Positions 1 to 12,767 are shown, numbered from the stretch's first letter. The stretch: DNA of 64,000 nucleotides from Marsupella aquatica (GCA_973895155.1 OZ316898.1:5394001-5458000), one strand, 5' to 3'. Notes: generated by a model from the sequence alone, not told the origin. Translations and numbers: made by a program.

Positions 1-347
1 AACAGAGGACTCTGATGGCCTGTCTGCTCACAGCTTGGTTAGTAAACCAACGAAACGAATAGCAGTACAAGACTTTGGACCCTAACAGGACCAGACAGTT
101 TCTGGCATGAGTACATTTTAAGACATTCCTAGCAGAGCACAGGCAGACCTGACAACATGCTTTGAAGTAGTGGCCTCAGCCCACTACGCCCACAACAGTC
201 AAGTGCAAATAAACACTAGAGCTGAGACGAACCTAGCTGCGCAAGTGCACGCAGCGTCAAAGAAGTGGGCCTTCTATCTTCTTTGCCATATAGAAACAAA
301 CGGAATTGATCAGGCCACGATTTCTTAATCCATCTGCGTCATTATTA

Positions 348-3300
348 TTAATCAGAATCATTGTCAATGTCATCCGCTGACAAATGGCCATTGCCATTGC
401 CTTGCGGTTTTACCTCTGTTTCCTCGGTACTATCCATCGTGTCATCCTCAGAATCTGCATCATTTTCACTGTAGTCCTCGGATGAAATACCATCTTCTAC
501 GTCTTCTACCTCAACCTCAACCTCACTATCCTGTTCTTCATACACCACTACTGCATCCGAGCCCTCAACCACTTCTGCTTCATTTAATGAAATTTGCGCC
601 ATGATCAGATCAAGACGGCCTGACAATGATAGTAACGGCCGGAAAACTGACAATCTGGCCTCAATAAGTTGGTAAAGAGTTGCTAAAACAGGTTGCATTG
701 CAGGATTCGACATCAATGAGGCAGCATGCTGTAGGAGGACAGTTCGGACCCAGGGCACCAATGCCAGCCCCCTGCGCGGACGGGTTTCTAACTTAACAAT
801 GCAGACACTCAAGAATTTGGCAGCCTCAGTCGGCCGCAATGTGCGAACAGTGTTGCCTATGACTTTCTCATCAGACACAGCTAGACATTGCTCCAATAGA
901 GCAGCATCATCTGCTTGCAATGCCTGTGAAAGAAGCACTTGAACAGAGTCTGCTCTAGGAGGCACTACTATGGTTCCGGCGTTTTCACTATTACTTGGTA
1001 CTTTGTCTACTATACCTAAGGCTATAAGTTTTTCTTCCATTGTTTGCACATCATCCTCGTCCATGGCTTCTGCATTACCATCCGCTGATTGGGGTTGTTG
1101 AGGCTCCGCGCTTGTCGGTTCTGCATCTAAATCAACACTGGCTTGCCGCTTTTTTCTGGTCTTCTTAGCTGTGGAAACGATCTCCCCAGATTCCACAAGC
1201 GGTCTTGAAATAACCGCATCAGCGGCATTATCAGGACCTAAAACCGTAAAGTTCTCTGCTTCCTTTGAAGCGATATTTTCTGCACGATGGGTTGCTGGAA
1301 GCAACGCTCCACCGGACTGAACCTCCAGCACAACTTGACTTCCTGGGGCTCCTACATCAACATGCTCAAAAATAGGTTTGGCGGATGTCCCGTGGGCAAC
1401 CAGTAAAGTCTTAGGACTTTCCCCAATTACTGCCTCTAAGCAAGCTGCCAGCACACTTTCTTTCAACCCCCTGCTTCCCTTAGCAGTTCTGGTGGTTCCA
1501 ACACTAACCTTTATGGGCTTGAAGGTTTCTAATTGTTCAAGAGTAGAAGCATGCCAAACGTAAGCTACACCTGTCGAAGAGACAGCCACCACATCGAATT
1601 CCCCCAAGTCTGCATTAAATGCACTGCAATTTAGAGCCACAGCTGGATGATCCAAAGAGAGAGAACAAAGAGCTCCCCTTTCTGACTTGCTTCCTTGAAC
1701 TTGCCACACTGCCACTTGTCTCTCTCCTGTAGCAGATGATAGCACATATTTCCCGTCTTGACTGAAAGCTAGAGCGTTCACAACGGCCTGCAATGAGGGG
1801 ACCAGGGTCAGCAACACACATTAACAACAGCCGCTGGTCTCCCAAAGAATAGAGCACGAGACTCGTAAATAAAGTAGGATATGTTTAAGAGATCACACAA
1901 ACTTACCGCATGACCAGCAAATTTGCAAATCCGCTTCTTGCTAGCCAGGTCAAAAAGCTTGAGCTCTGAACTAGCTGCAAGCAAACTACCGCCGTCTGAA
2001 ACAGTGTCAAGCAACAAGCACCAATCAGAACTTTCTCACCGGAAATGTCAATAGAACAAACTGAAGAGACAAGAAGCGATTGGGATACCTGGAGAGACGG
2101 CAATACTCGATACAGGGGTTTTTGCAGCCCTGAACTTCCCCACCACTTCCCCAGTTCCAGGATTCAACTCGCAAATCATCCCATCTGCTCCTGCCGTGTA
2201 AAGCGCCTGTCCGTCCTTCGAAAATGACACTGACTTAACCCCCCTGGCATACCACGAAGGATAAGATAAAAAGGACAATTTGATGTAATCAAGATTCAAG
2301 GCTATTTTTGTGCAGCAAGTTCAGACGTCTTCATTTGGGAAAGAGAAAACAACAGGTACAAAACCTCTCACCCCGCATTGCAATCGCTAGTCCTCCACCT
2401 AAGCTGCCCAAGCGCTGCATCCCATGCCAGTACGTCTCCAGAGCCGGTTCCAAGTACTAACACAAGTTGCCCGTCTTTTGAACCTTTTTTTTTCCCCTAC
2501 AGAAACGATAAGAACAGTTAGTTAATCATGAGCCGTCAAAAATCGAAACTTTGCTCAGAAAGCACACATTTCATGGCTGGAATAAATTACAAGCGCAAGG
2601 AGGGTGAGGATGGAAGGAACGACAGACACCTTCTTCGAGACAGAGGGCAATGAAGCCCAGACAAGGCAGGAGTAGTCGATTGCCAAGTGACCATTTGTTT
2701 CTCCTCCTGCACCGCTTGTCGATGCCGCAATATCCACAAATTCTCCACGCAAATGCCCGCTTCCGACGTCCCAAGTCTGTAGGTCAAATCGGTGTCCCCA
2801 TTAGAATTGTCAGTTTTGATTGGCTTCATTCTTCTACGTACTCTACCCAATATACTAACTATGAGTTTCAGTTTTCGTTTTGTGCGGTCCCATTCCGTGC
2901 TCTCGAAGCCAACATCCTGAATAACGACTTCAACCTTCGATTCAGAAGATTCTCACTATCTTGAAGTCCGCAATATCTGCCAAAAGTCCTAAGTAGGGTT
3001 TCAACTTCTGTTCACTGCCTACGTCTCTGTACTTTCTACCCGATACTCTAAACAGGCCTTCAACTTTCGGTCACTCTCTCCTCTCATGACTCTCAAGTCA
3101 ACATTCATTCTTTCCTCCTCCGTCCTGTTTCTTGCCCATCGGTAGCCGACCATGTCTTCCTTCATTCACTCTCTTTCTCTTTGCCTCTCTAATCTAAACT
3201 GTTGCTTGGCAAAGGTGAGCTGGTTGAAACCCAGAAACAGCGCAATGCTATGAAGTTTGTTACCGACTTTTCGAAAAAAAACAAAATTCACAGGAAGGCC

Positions 3301-3388
3301 TCGGAGAGAGAAATACCTTCACACGGCCATCTGCAGTTGCGATGGCGAGAAATTCGGCAGCCGGGCTGAAGGCGGCCAATCCGTCCAT
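348..3388 (-). CDS. WDR43/UTP5-like WD40 protein with Utp12 domain (small-subunit processome)
   Basis: The product is a nucleolar U3 snoRNP/SSU processome subunit (t-UTP group) acting in pre-18S rRNA transcription and processing. Six coding exons join in phase on the minus strand: 3388-3317, 2776-2630, 2496-2372, 2243-2089, 1995-1907 and 1787-348, giving 675 aa, close to the family's usual length. Residues 1 to about 240 form WD40 blades, with repeated GH/WD-type signatures such as VKTWDVGSGHLRGEF, GTGSGDVLAWD and FAGHAAVVNALAFS. A basic KKTRKKR patch follows near residue 405. Residues about 477-596 match the Utp12 domain typical of WDR43. The tail (597-675) is very acidic. The start is the ATG at 3388, which opens directly into the first blade. 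Exon joins were found by eye from GT-AG sites and phase; no transcript was available. Gene identity is strong; the symbol is left open because WD40/Utp12 paralogues exist. Confidence 0.92.
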
Positions 3389-4016
3389 CGCAGGGCGACT
3401 TCCCGAGCGAAGTTGGGCCTCTCCCTAACGAAAGTGTTGTCCGTCCGCAGGGAGAAATCGCACTGGACAGGGAACGAAACCTGGCGGGATTCTTAATTTT
3501 TGTCAGGTGCTAGTTAGACCATGATAACCGGGAGTCCCGATAGCCGTAGAGACATTCAAGTGAACTGCAGAAGCCATCATTACAGGAAGTTCAGTACCTC
3601 AAATTCAAAGATCACTGACTTCAAGGATCACTGAATGCTCGAAAAGCCGGTACACAGAAGCCAAGATTCCTGTGCTGAGTATCTACGAAATGCTCAAACC
3701 TAATGTAGTAGCGAACGAGACAGACATATAATGAGCAGATCGAGCCAAGATTTCTTTGTGGGAGCTTGAGAAAGTGCTTCGACCTGGTTGCAAGCGACTT
3801 GAACGGGAGAGAGTGTTAAATTGCAGAGCTCAGATGGTTGCGCGGAGCTTCGACGAAATGCTTCAACCTAGCATTGTAGTTGCAAAAAGAATGGAGGCAA
3901 CGAACGGAAGCTCGGAGAGAAGGAGAGAGCTCACAACGAGAGGTGAAGCTCGTGCGCCCACACTACAACGAGAGAACGAGATGGCTTTTTAGTTTAGTTG
4001 CCCAAGAGATGAGCCT

Positions 4017-4030
4017 AAAACCCTAAACCC
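4017..4030 (-). promoter_or_regulatory. Telo-box-like AAACCCTAAACCC element upstream of the WDR43/UTP5 gene
   Basis: The plus strand reads AAAACCCTAAACCC here, about 630 bp upstream of the WDR43-like start codon. Telo-boxes (AAACCCTA) are known in promoters of plant ribosome-biogenesis genes, which fits this neighbour. The distance is larger than usual unless the 5' UTR is long or contains an intron, so the regulatory role is an inference. Confidence 0.35.
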
Positions 4031-4034
4031 GAGT

Positions 4035-4400
4035 GTTTTTTGTGGCAAAATTTCGCCAAATTTCCCTTCGTCCACAAGCCCTGGCCACTTTTGGGGTACA
4101 GTTTGGCCGAATTTGGACGTTGTCCTCCAATGTTGGCCACATTGGTGATAAAACTCTCCGGAGCGGTTTTGTGCTAAATTTCACCTTGGCCACTTTTGGC
4201 TGGATGAAACTGTCCAGAATTTTGGGGTTTAGTTTCGCCCATGTTTCACCTTGTTCACAAAGCTTGGACAATTTTGGCTGAAATTCTCCAGAGTTTGGAG
4301 GTTTAGTTGCACCAAATCTCACCTCTTCCACAAGCCTTGGCCACTTCTGGGTGAGATTGTCCGGAGTTTTGGGGTTTAGTTTCGCCAAATTGCATGAGTA
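4035..4400. repeat. Degenerate tandem repeat, unit about 75-85 bp, four to five units
   Basis: Units share the order GGCCACTTTTGG, then CTGTCCAGA/TTGTCCGGAG, then TTTTGGGGTTTAGTTTCGCC, then CAC-CTTG-CCACAAGC. The best conserved words recur around 4080, 4190, 4260 and 4340. Open frames of about 80-150 codons on both strands arise from the repeat and show no protein family. Confidence 0.7.
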
Positions 4401-4544
4401 TGGGAACCAGGTGGCACGGGTGAGGCAGGGGGCAAGGAGCGGCCCATGCGACTGTGGCTCGGCCAGCCCAACTAACTCCAAAGTTGGGAGAGACCGGGGG
4501 ACTAGTGGGGTCCGGGCCGATGGGCACTCCCTGCCTGTACTGCA

Positions 4545-4830
4545 TGGAACCCTTCTCTATACCAGGCGATTATGTAGGGTAACCACAAGGGGATGATACC
4601 AGGGATCCCTCTGTAGGGTAACCACGACTGGACCATACCAAGGTTCCGATAGGAACCAGACCAGGAGGGAGGTTAAAGTAGGGCACAAGAGTCTGAAGAT
4701 TAACAATGACTCCCACCAGTGCACCCCACACACACACACACACACACACCTTGCGTCCGAATGGGGGATTGAACCTAAGACCTTCTTGGTTCTTTATAGG
4801 CTAATCCCTTGGCCAACTGACCTAAGCCTA
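4545..4830 (-). mobile_element. tRNA-derived SINE (short retroelement)
   Basis: Read on the minus strand, the element starts near 4828 with a tRNA-like head. An A-box-like TAGGTCAGTTGGCCA lies at 4824-4810 and a B-box GGTTCAATCCCCC at 4775-4763, the internal polymerase III promoter layout. A (TG)n run follows (plus-strand CA repeat, about 4727-4749) and then a body with a roughly 38-bp direct repeat (GTGGTTACCCTACA present twice). There is no intact tRNA fold, so this is a SINE rather than a tRNA gene. The far boundary is approximate and target-site duplications were not identified. Confidence 0.6.
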
Positions 4831-5740
4831 AAAGTGTCCTATCCTAACTAAAACAATAGACTTGATGGCCCTTGGAGTGGAAAAAGATCCAGACAAGGCA
4901 CATTGTTTTGAAAAGGACTTGGGTGCCCATGTAGTCCACCCTCTCTTTCCCTATAGTTGTGGTTAGAGAGTCCACTAGGGTGTCAAAACTGGGTCATAAG
5001 TGAGATACAACCAAGTATTTAATGAATTTCCTCTCTCCTCCCTTCCTATGTCTTTGTCTCTATATTTCTGGTTGGGGGGTCCATTATTTAGGGTGTGTCA
5101 AAACAGGGCCATAAGTGAGGTGCAACCAAGGACGTAAACTGGTTTTTGACCCTACATATGTGCCTCCTAAGGATCAGACGCCCAAAAAATCACAACCATA
5201 AGACTTTGCTTGTGACAATGCTTTGACAACCCCTATTAGGGTGTCTCAAGCCTCGTTGTTTTCAAAATGTCCCAGGCAGATGCTTGAGAGGGGGGAGGGG
5301 GGATAGCACTGGGGCCAACACTTTGTAGCAGAATAAGCGACGAGGTGAACCCGGAGGAGAAGACACTTTGTAAAGGAATAAGCATTGAGGCACAAGTACC
5401 AAGTCACCCAAAGCTTATTTATTCTTGCTTTAAAGGGGTTACTAAAAAATCCATCCAAACTTTAAAAATTAAGGAGTGATTAATTATTCTTCTCAACATG
5501 GAAATCCTTTTGAGCGGGAAACACGAGAGTACAAACTACTTTACCTTTTTGGGGGGAATCTTCACACTTTTAGGTGCCTTAAAAAGAATATTTGTTTTCT
5601 CATTTATTTAGATATGATAGTCCTAAAAGCTTTTCATTACCATTAGATTGTTTGAAGGTGGAGCAGCCCTACGAAGTTATTTTCCCTCTTTTTCAATAGT
5701 TTTTCCTTTTTTACAAAGGTTCTACCTCTTTCCACTTTTT

Positions 5741-5985
5741 ATTATTATTTTAAAACCAAGACACTACCGAGAACCTTTATTCCAACGAATCCAAGACAAC
5801 AAAACCGCCTAGAAGAGTGAGGCAGCACAAAGAGGAAAAAATAATTAAGGGGGCTCATTTTTTATTATTATTTTAAAATTGAGACACTGCCCGAGAACCT
5901 TTATTCCAACGAATCCAAAACAACAAAACCGCCTAGAAGAGGGAGGCAGCACAAAGAGGGAAAAGAATTAAGGGGGCTGAAAGAG
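5741..5985. repeat. Two-copy tandem duplication, period 123 bp
   Basis: ATTATTATTTTAAAA begins at 5741 and again at 5864. Each copy continues with GAGAACCTTTATTCCAACGA and CCGCCTAGAAGAG and ends near AATTAAGGGGGCT. The copies are over 90% alike by eye, so the event is recent. The flanks look like decayed transposon DNA. Confidence 0.85.
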
Positions 5986-8340
5986 GGAGCACACCCAGAG
6001 AGGAGAGAGAAAGGGCACCACTGTCCAGACCGCCTAGAAAGAAGGAGGCGAAACAAAATGGGACAGAGAAGCCCCGGAAACAGAAACACTAAAACTGACC
6101 AATGAAAACCGCTAATAATGCCTACTCAAGATCTATCCTAAACAGCACAATACTGGATAGTACCCTAGAATCTGTCTTGGCGAAAGCCGAACCCATACCC
6201 TACTAGTCTCCATAAACATCTGTCCCATATGCCACCACATCCCCGAGCCCAGCCGTTGCAGGAACAGCCAACCCCAACAAAACGGTCGTATTTTGTCCCA
6301 AGAATTATCTGTCACCCAAATGCAGGTATGTCAGCAGCCTATCCCAAACCTCAAGAAAATCAAACAAATGCTAAATGCATTGGTAGCACAGCTATCTCCC
6401 TACATGATCGCCAACAACCATATTATCTGAAGTCCCAACCAGATCCAAGGTTGTATTGCTTGTTGTATTGTCATAGGTCAGAAAAGGTAGTCCATGGGCC
6501 TTATGCAGAACGGAGTGGCTGAAACCACTTATATCTCCCCAGCTGTTGAGGCCCTCCGCACACCCATCTGCATACCATATAATGGCTACTAGAACCCACT
6601 ACTATTCTTTTTCAGAGCTGAAGAAGTCATCGGGAACATACACTCCATCAAGCATCTGACACCGAAGACCCTCCCAATCAATTGGATGGAAGGGCAAAAG
6701 GAAGTCTTATCGCGCACCAAAATATCTGAGCCTGATGCAACAGGCGGTGACCGAAGGAAAACCCAGAGAGAGGGTGACCCACAGCCACAAGTCCCAGAGA
6801 TCACAAAGGAGAGCCTAGACCCCAGCATTGGCCAGTCGGTAAGCCACACAACAAATGGTCCAACGAAACTGTTGTGCTCTAGCCACATCAATAGTTCCTT
6901 GCAAGAAATTGAGTTAAAATATCTTCATAGCACCAATGATCTTCCACCACCAACTATATCCAACAGTTGAATGTTGGCCAGTAGGGTAGAAGAGACAGCC
7001 AACCCCAAGACAGATCCCAAAAAGACAACCAATCTTGATGCGTCGAGGAACAATCCTAGAGAAAACACAGAAAAAACTATTCTGGAATAGCAAATGATAG
7101 GAATCTATTCAAAGAAGAAATCTACCTCCCACACTCTGAGAAGAGAGCCTGGTAATCATAAATTTAATCTAACCTATCTAATTTTGTGCAATGAAGTATG
7201 AGATCAGACTAGTGATGGAGAGGAGGTCATGCAAGAGCCGGAGCCACTCTCTTGCGAACCAGTAGTATAAGCCAAATCCATATGCAAACCAAAATGTGAA
7301 AGCTTGCCCTCGGCCAACAATCTGGCTAGCCAACAAAGGGAAAGGAGGGGGATATATAATCCTACTCTCCAGAACTGCTATCAACAAAACCACCCATGAG
7401 GAGTGAAGGAGCCCATGAAGAGTGATTACCAAACACTTTCCACTTTTTGAGGAGGTGAGAAGCAGTTTTGGGGAGGTTTGCTAGTCTATTTTAGTGGTCA
7501 TATGCTTCAGTTGAAGTAATAGTTCAACAATTGCCCCCAAGCTTTGGATGGTCCCTCTCAACATTTAATAGTAGGTAAGTTCATGGGTAACTTGGAAGTT
7601 TGAGTCCAATAGTCCTCAACCCATTTCTCAAACTCATGGAAACCAAATGAAGTGAGGGCCCATGATCTCATCAGTAATGACAAAATCTGCCAACTTTGGA
7701 CTCATTCTCAATGTTCTTATTTTCTAAAATGCTTCTAAATGTACAGCACAATTTCTCTAGCTCCAATGAGTGTGACACCCCAAGTAGTTTTTCAGATGTC
7801 TCGACCACATCTTTTGTGCAAGAACTTATTTTTTGCAATGAGATCTGTTTTGCAATGCGGGGGTATTGAGCTATACTCATAATTATTTTGATTTAATGAC
7901 ATTTATTTCAAAATCAATTTGCACAATCTAAGTATGCCTAGTCTAAATCTTGCCTGAGATAGACAGTCTTTCATAGGTGTAAGGATGTGTTTCATAGAAA
8001 ATTCATATTTAAATTGAGGAAATAACCATGGGTAAAAATAATCCTTTAAGCTGCTGTATCATTTATCAAGGTAATGTAAGAAACCATTTGACTACTATGG
8101 GCAGTGGAATACCAAGCAAACTTAACAAACCTAATTTCAGCTACTATGAGTTAAACACTGATATATAAACAAATATAAAATTCAAATATTTAGGAGGTTT
8201 TCTGAATAACTCAACTACCAAAAACAAATTCCAACCAAACAAGCAATTGCGTTAAAGTTCAAATTATTTTGTATTGTTGCATTATTTCTACACATATTTC
8301 TTCTCATCCTATTGCACATGGCTCAAACACTTTCAAGGAA
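5986..8340. other. Gene-free stretch, probably decayed transposon sequence
   Basis: No reading frame here resembles a known protein. Frames of up to 100 codons occur on both strands (for example 6229-6522 plus and 6589-6891 minus), without conserved motifs or splice-compatible neighbours. Base composition is AT-rich from about 7500. A degraded Helitron-type 3' end is visible at about 7790-7876. Confidence 0.5.
7790..7876 (+). mobile_element. Degraded Helitron-type 3' terminus
   Basis: CTCGACCACATCTTTTGTGCAA is followed by GCAATGCGGGGGTATTGAGCTAT. This matches the spacing and words of the intact end at 12768-12793 (GCAATGCACGGGCATTGGGCTAG), but CTAG has become CTAT and the hairpin is broken. 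It is probably an older relative of the 10-12.8 kb element. Confidence 0.45.
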
Positions 8341-8883
8341 TGTTGTGCTACAAAGGACTTGCTTTGCAGTGTTGTGCAGTGTCACCCAACACTAGAGTAG
8401 CGTGAGTAGCACTAATTGTTGTGAACAGTTCGTGCTCCTTGCTTCCCAACATCATTTCTACACATCTTACTCCTCCCCATGCACTGCCATGGCTTAATTT
8501 TGTTTGCCAATTGCCGCCCAAAAAGAGGTGGTTTGGGTTGTTGCATGGTGTCACCCAACACTATGGTAGTGTGAGTAATACTAATTGCAGTGGGGAGTGT
8601 TCCACTTAGAGCTGTCTTGCATACATGAGATATATCGACCCCGTCAATTTGCAGCCATAGACCATTGTTCAGGTAGCATATTACTTCAGGAGAAAGTCAT
8701 GTCTGAAATGCCTCATCTGCCAGGTTTAACAGTTTCTGAAGTGGATAACCAAGGCCAAGGTCTGCAACCATTCCAGCCCTTGCAGTCCAGACTTTTGAAA
8801 ACCGGAGACAAGATGATCCTTTGGTCTTGTGCTCAAGGCTTTACCCCAAAACTTGGGAGAGTTTTGAGGGGCCTAATGTTTTA

Positions 8884-9616
8884 GGACCAACTACATGCAA
8901 GATAGCTCTTACCATTGCCAGAAGCCCTTCATCCATGATGCACTTATTTGATAATTATTAAGTTTCAAATGGCAAATTTTACGGCCAGCTACATCCAAGA
9001 TAGCTCGTACAATAGCTATTATCATTGCCCGGAAGTCCTTCATCCATGGTACACAAATATAATAATAATAGAGTTTCAAGGGCCTAATTCTTTAGGGCCA
9101 GCTACATGCACGATAGCTCTTACTATAGCTCTTTTTACCATTGCCTGGAAGTCCTTCATCCATGGTGCACTATTATAATAATAATCAAGTTTCTAGTGCC
9201 TGATTTTCTAGCGCCAACTGCATGCAAGATAGCTCTTACCATATCTCTTACCCTTACCTGAAAGCCCTTTATCCACGGTGCACTAGTTTAATAGTAATCA
9301 AGTTTCAATGGCCTAATTATTTAGGGCCAACTATATGCAAAATATCTCTTACCATAGCTCTTTCCATGGCCCGGAAGCCCTTCATCCATGGTGCACTAAT
9401 TTAATAATAATCAAGTTTGAAGGGCCTAATCTTTTTCGGCCAACTTCATGATGCAAGGTAGCCCTTACGTACCATTGCCTGGAAGCCCTTTATCCATGGT
9501 GCACTAATTTAATAATAATCAAGTTTGAAGGGCCTAATCTTTTTCGGGCAACTTCATGATGCAAGGTAGCCTTTACGTACCATTGCCTGGAAGCCCTTTA
9601 TCCATGGTGCACTATA
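8884..9616. repeat. Tandem array of about seven 99-116 bp units related to a MITE terminal repeat
   Basis: The word GGCCA(A/G)CTACATGCAAGATAG or a close variant starts at 8884, 8983, 9096, 9212, 9325, 9438 and 9546. Each unit continues through CCATTGCC-GGAAGCCC, TTCATCCATGGTGCACTA, an ATAATAATCAAGTTT stretch and GGGCCTAA. The last two units are nearly identical, so the array grew most recently at its right end. The same unit recurs at 39340-39612. Its core equals the inverted terminal repeat of the element at 50572-50885. Confidence 0.85.
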
Positions 9617-10839
9617 TAGCATGCTCATCCTGGAACATGCCTTTTTTTGTCTTGTAGTAATATGTAATTCATTTAATTTATTTTATGATAAAAGAAATAG
9701 GTACATGTGCCAAGAAATTAATATCTGTTAATTAAAAGTGAGTGACGTAGTACACATGCAAAGAAAAGCACATTATGATCAAAGTACAAAGGTATTAAAG
9801 AGTTGTGCACAATCATTTAACTTGCTTCTAGGTGATGACAATCAAATCAATTAAAACCATAAATTTTGTAAAAGAAACCATGAGGGGAATTTATTACACC
9901 TGATGTGCACATTGTTCAAATTCATTTCTCTCACTCTCATGAGAAAAAATATTTCACTATGGAGTGATTGAAAAGGAAGATTAGACATTTATGAGGGAGC
10001 CAAATCTACTACTATAATACCCTATCCCGCCAAAAGTGGTGTATAGTCCGTTTACAAACTCACTTTTGGAGGGAACATTTTCTGACCATTGGATTTATAC
10101 TCTCTTTTATCCTGGCCTTTCATTATTCAAAAAGCAATCTCCCTAATCCAAATGAGACAAGACAAGTATTTTGGTATACCACAAATAGGAGGGAGATATG
10201 GCATACGCTCTATGTGAGTGCCATGTGTTGTCATTGTGATGGGGGCATTTGGGTTTTGTCATTGGGATAGGGGCACTTGGGACACCATTATGAGGGGACA
10301 AGACTAGAAGCCATAGAGTTCAAAGTAGGGAGGGGAAATTAAAGATGCACCTATGGGTGAGGGACTGAATATATAATGTATTACCATCCCATAAGTACGT
10401 AGGTGGAGGGGATGAGACAAAGTGGAGCAAGTGGAGATGAAATTTAAAAAAAATAAGCAATAAGAGGAAAAAAAGAGATAAAAGGGACACCCTTCCTTTT
10501 TATTGGGTTGTGGAAGAGAAGGGGGGGGGGGTGGAGGGGCAGCCGCAGCGGCAGCCCAAGAGAAAGGGGGCAAGGAGGCCATGAGGAGTGGGGATGTCAC
10601 CTTCGACCTAGCATTGTGCAAATACATGTGCCTCGGTTACCATCATCTATTTAGCTCACACTCTCCTCTATTACTTTTGCAACAATATCTTTTTGACATG
10701 GACATCTTTTATGCAATGACATCGTTTACACAACATCTTAAGTGCAATACACGGGTATTGAACACAACCACAACATCTGTATGATCGGGATCACACATAA
10801 AATGTCTCAACAACTGCATTGCAAAGCTTATAATTATGT

Positions 10840-11278
10840 TTTTGTCTCATCTTGACATATTTTCTTGCCTTGACATATTTTTCTTGCCTTTTCATATTTA
10901 TCTCTCCTTAACGTCTTTACCTTGCATTGACATCTTTTTTCACATTGACATCTTCATCTCACCACAACATTTTCTTCCCACCCTTGACAACCTTTTCATC
11001 ATCTTTTTCTCTCCTCGAGATCTTTTCTCACCTTGACATCTTATCTTTTTCTCATCTCCCCATTATTTTCTCACTTTGAAATCTTTATCTCACTAAGACA
11101 TCTTTTCCTCACCCTCGACTTCTATTCTCTCCTTGACATCTATTCCTCATCTTTGCATCTTTTTCTCACCCAGGTTCTCACCTTGCCATCTTTTCTCTCC
11201 TTGATAATTATCTTTTTCTCACCTCGACTTCTTTTCCTCACCTCACCATTTTTTTCTCGCCTTGGAATCTTTTATTGT
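10840..11278. repeat. 18-bp minisatellite, first array (roughly 24 units)
   Basis: Degenerate units of the form CTCACCTTGACATCTTTT run through this stretch and end directly at a decayed Helitron hairpin (TTGTGC-AAC-GCACAA). The unit is a multiple of three, so it keeps several frames open. The resulting frames at 10836-11036 and 11033-11311 are not genes. Confidence 0.85.
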
Positions 11279-12179
11279 GCAACGCACAAGCATCAGGCTA
11301 CAACACTATAGCAGTATGAGTTGCCTTGACATTTAGTTTATGATTCATGAGTGATGGTGAGGTTCTTCCCACTGTGTAATATGCTATCCTGCCATTATTG
11401 GGTTTCGTTTGCTCATGAAAATTAAAAAAGGCAGGATCCAATTCTGATGGTCCATTTAAAAGATTACTTTTAATCACCCTTAGATGCAAGCAACACTATC
11501 ACATTGCCTCTCCTATGTGACACTAATTGGTATGGTAGAGGCTCACTTACACTTGCTCAGAGTACATGCACAAAGAGAAAAGAGTCAGGTACACCTTCAA
11601 GAAGGACAAATGTACTTGAAGGTACCATGATTATAGGTTGTACTAGAATATACAACCCATAATTGTGTTAACAGATTTTAAAACTATGACGTACACTATG
11701 GAGACATGATGGGAGATTGGAGACAAATTGATTGGGTTTAGAAAAAAAGGGGAGGGAGAAGATAAAAGGAAAACAATGAAATTAATTTAAGGGAAAAATT
11801 TCAAATAGAGACATGTTAAAAAGGTGAGGAAAAGAGAAGAATGGGAGAAAGGGGGATAATTTAGGATTTTTATCCCCCCCAAATACTTTAAAATTCATAC
11901 TTATGTTTGTATATATATTGTGCCAAGATAATGAGACTTTCACACCTATAAACCATGACAAATATTCTGATGGTTTTTCACTGCAATAGTTTTACAAAAT
12001 TTGACTTTTATCATCCCAAAGAAAGCCTGGGAAGCAAAACAAATAGGGAAAGAGGCAAGGGGAAAGGGGAAGGGGGGATATGTATGGGAAAAGAGGAAGG
12101 GAGAGGCTTCATCTTGCCCCTTCCATTCGTGGGTAAGGGTGGAAAAAGTGTCAAGTTTATTTGCTCTACTTCTCACACA

Positions 12180-12767
12180 TTTATGCTCAACATCTTTTTC
12201 TCTCCTTCTCACACTTCTCTCTTCAACATCTTTTGTTCTCCTTTGACATCTTTTGTTCACTTTGACATATTTTCTCTCCTTGATTTTTGTATCATCTCAA
12301 CATCTATTTCTCTCAAAATCTTTTCTCTCTTGGACATATGTTTCTCACCTAGCTCTACATCTTCTCTCTCCTCGATATCTTTTCTCTTCTCAACATCTTT
12401 TCTCTCTTCGACATCTTTTGCTCCCTCGACATCTTTTGCTCACCTCGACATCTTTTCTCACCTCAACATCTTTTCTCTCCTCAACATATTTTTCTCTCCT
12501 TGACTTCTTTTGTCACCTTGACTTCTTTTGTCACCTCGACATCTTTTTCTCATCTCGACATCTTTTTCTCTCCTTGGCATCTTTTCTCTTCTCGACTTCT
12601 TTTATCATGTTGACATCTTTTGCTCACCTCGACATCTTTTCTCAACTCAACATCTTTTCTCTCCTCGGCATCTTTTTCTCACCTCGATATTTTTTCTCTC
12701 CTCAACATCTTTTATCACCTCGACATCTTTTTCTCACCTCGACATCTTATATCACCTCGACATCTTT
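12180..12767. repeat. 18-bp minisatellite, second array (roughly 30 units)
   Basis: Units follow CTCACCTCGACATCTTTT and are better conserved than in the first array. The array abuts the Helitron 3' hairpin at 12768. All three forward frames stay open for long runs because the period is six codons, giving artefact frames of 182 and 197 codons rich in Ser, Leu, His and Phe. Confidence 0.9.

Noticed and set aside
4023-4596. Overlapping ORFs of up to 152 codons on both strands
   Set aside because: They fall on the degenerate tandem repeat and SINE; the peptides are themselves internally repetitive and match no family.
4763-4828. A functional tRNA gene on the minus strand
   Set aside because: A- and B-box words are present but acceptor and anticodon stems do not pair; better explained as a SINE head.
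6133-6891. Possible retrotransposon polymerase or integrase remnants
   Set aside because: Conceptual translations with stops gave no recognisable catalytic motif on either strand, so I did not assign a class.
8948-9404. ORFs of 60-76 codons with a repeated MQDSSY-type start
   Set aside because: They are readings of the 113-bp tandem array and repeat with its period.
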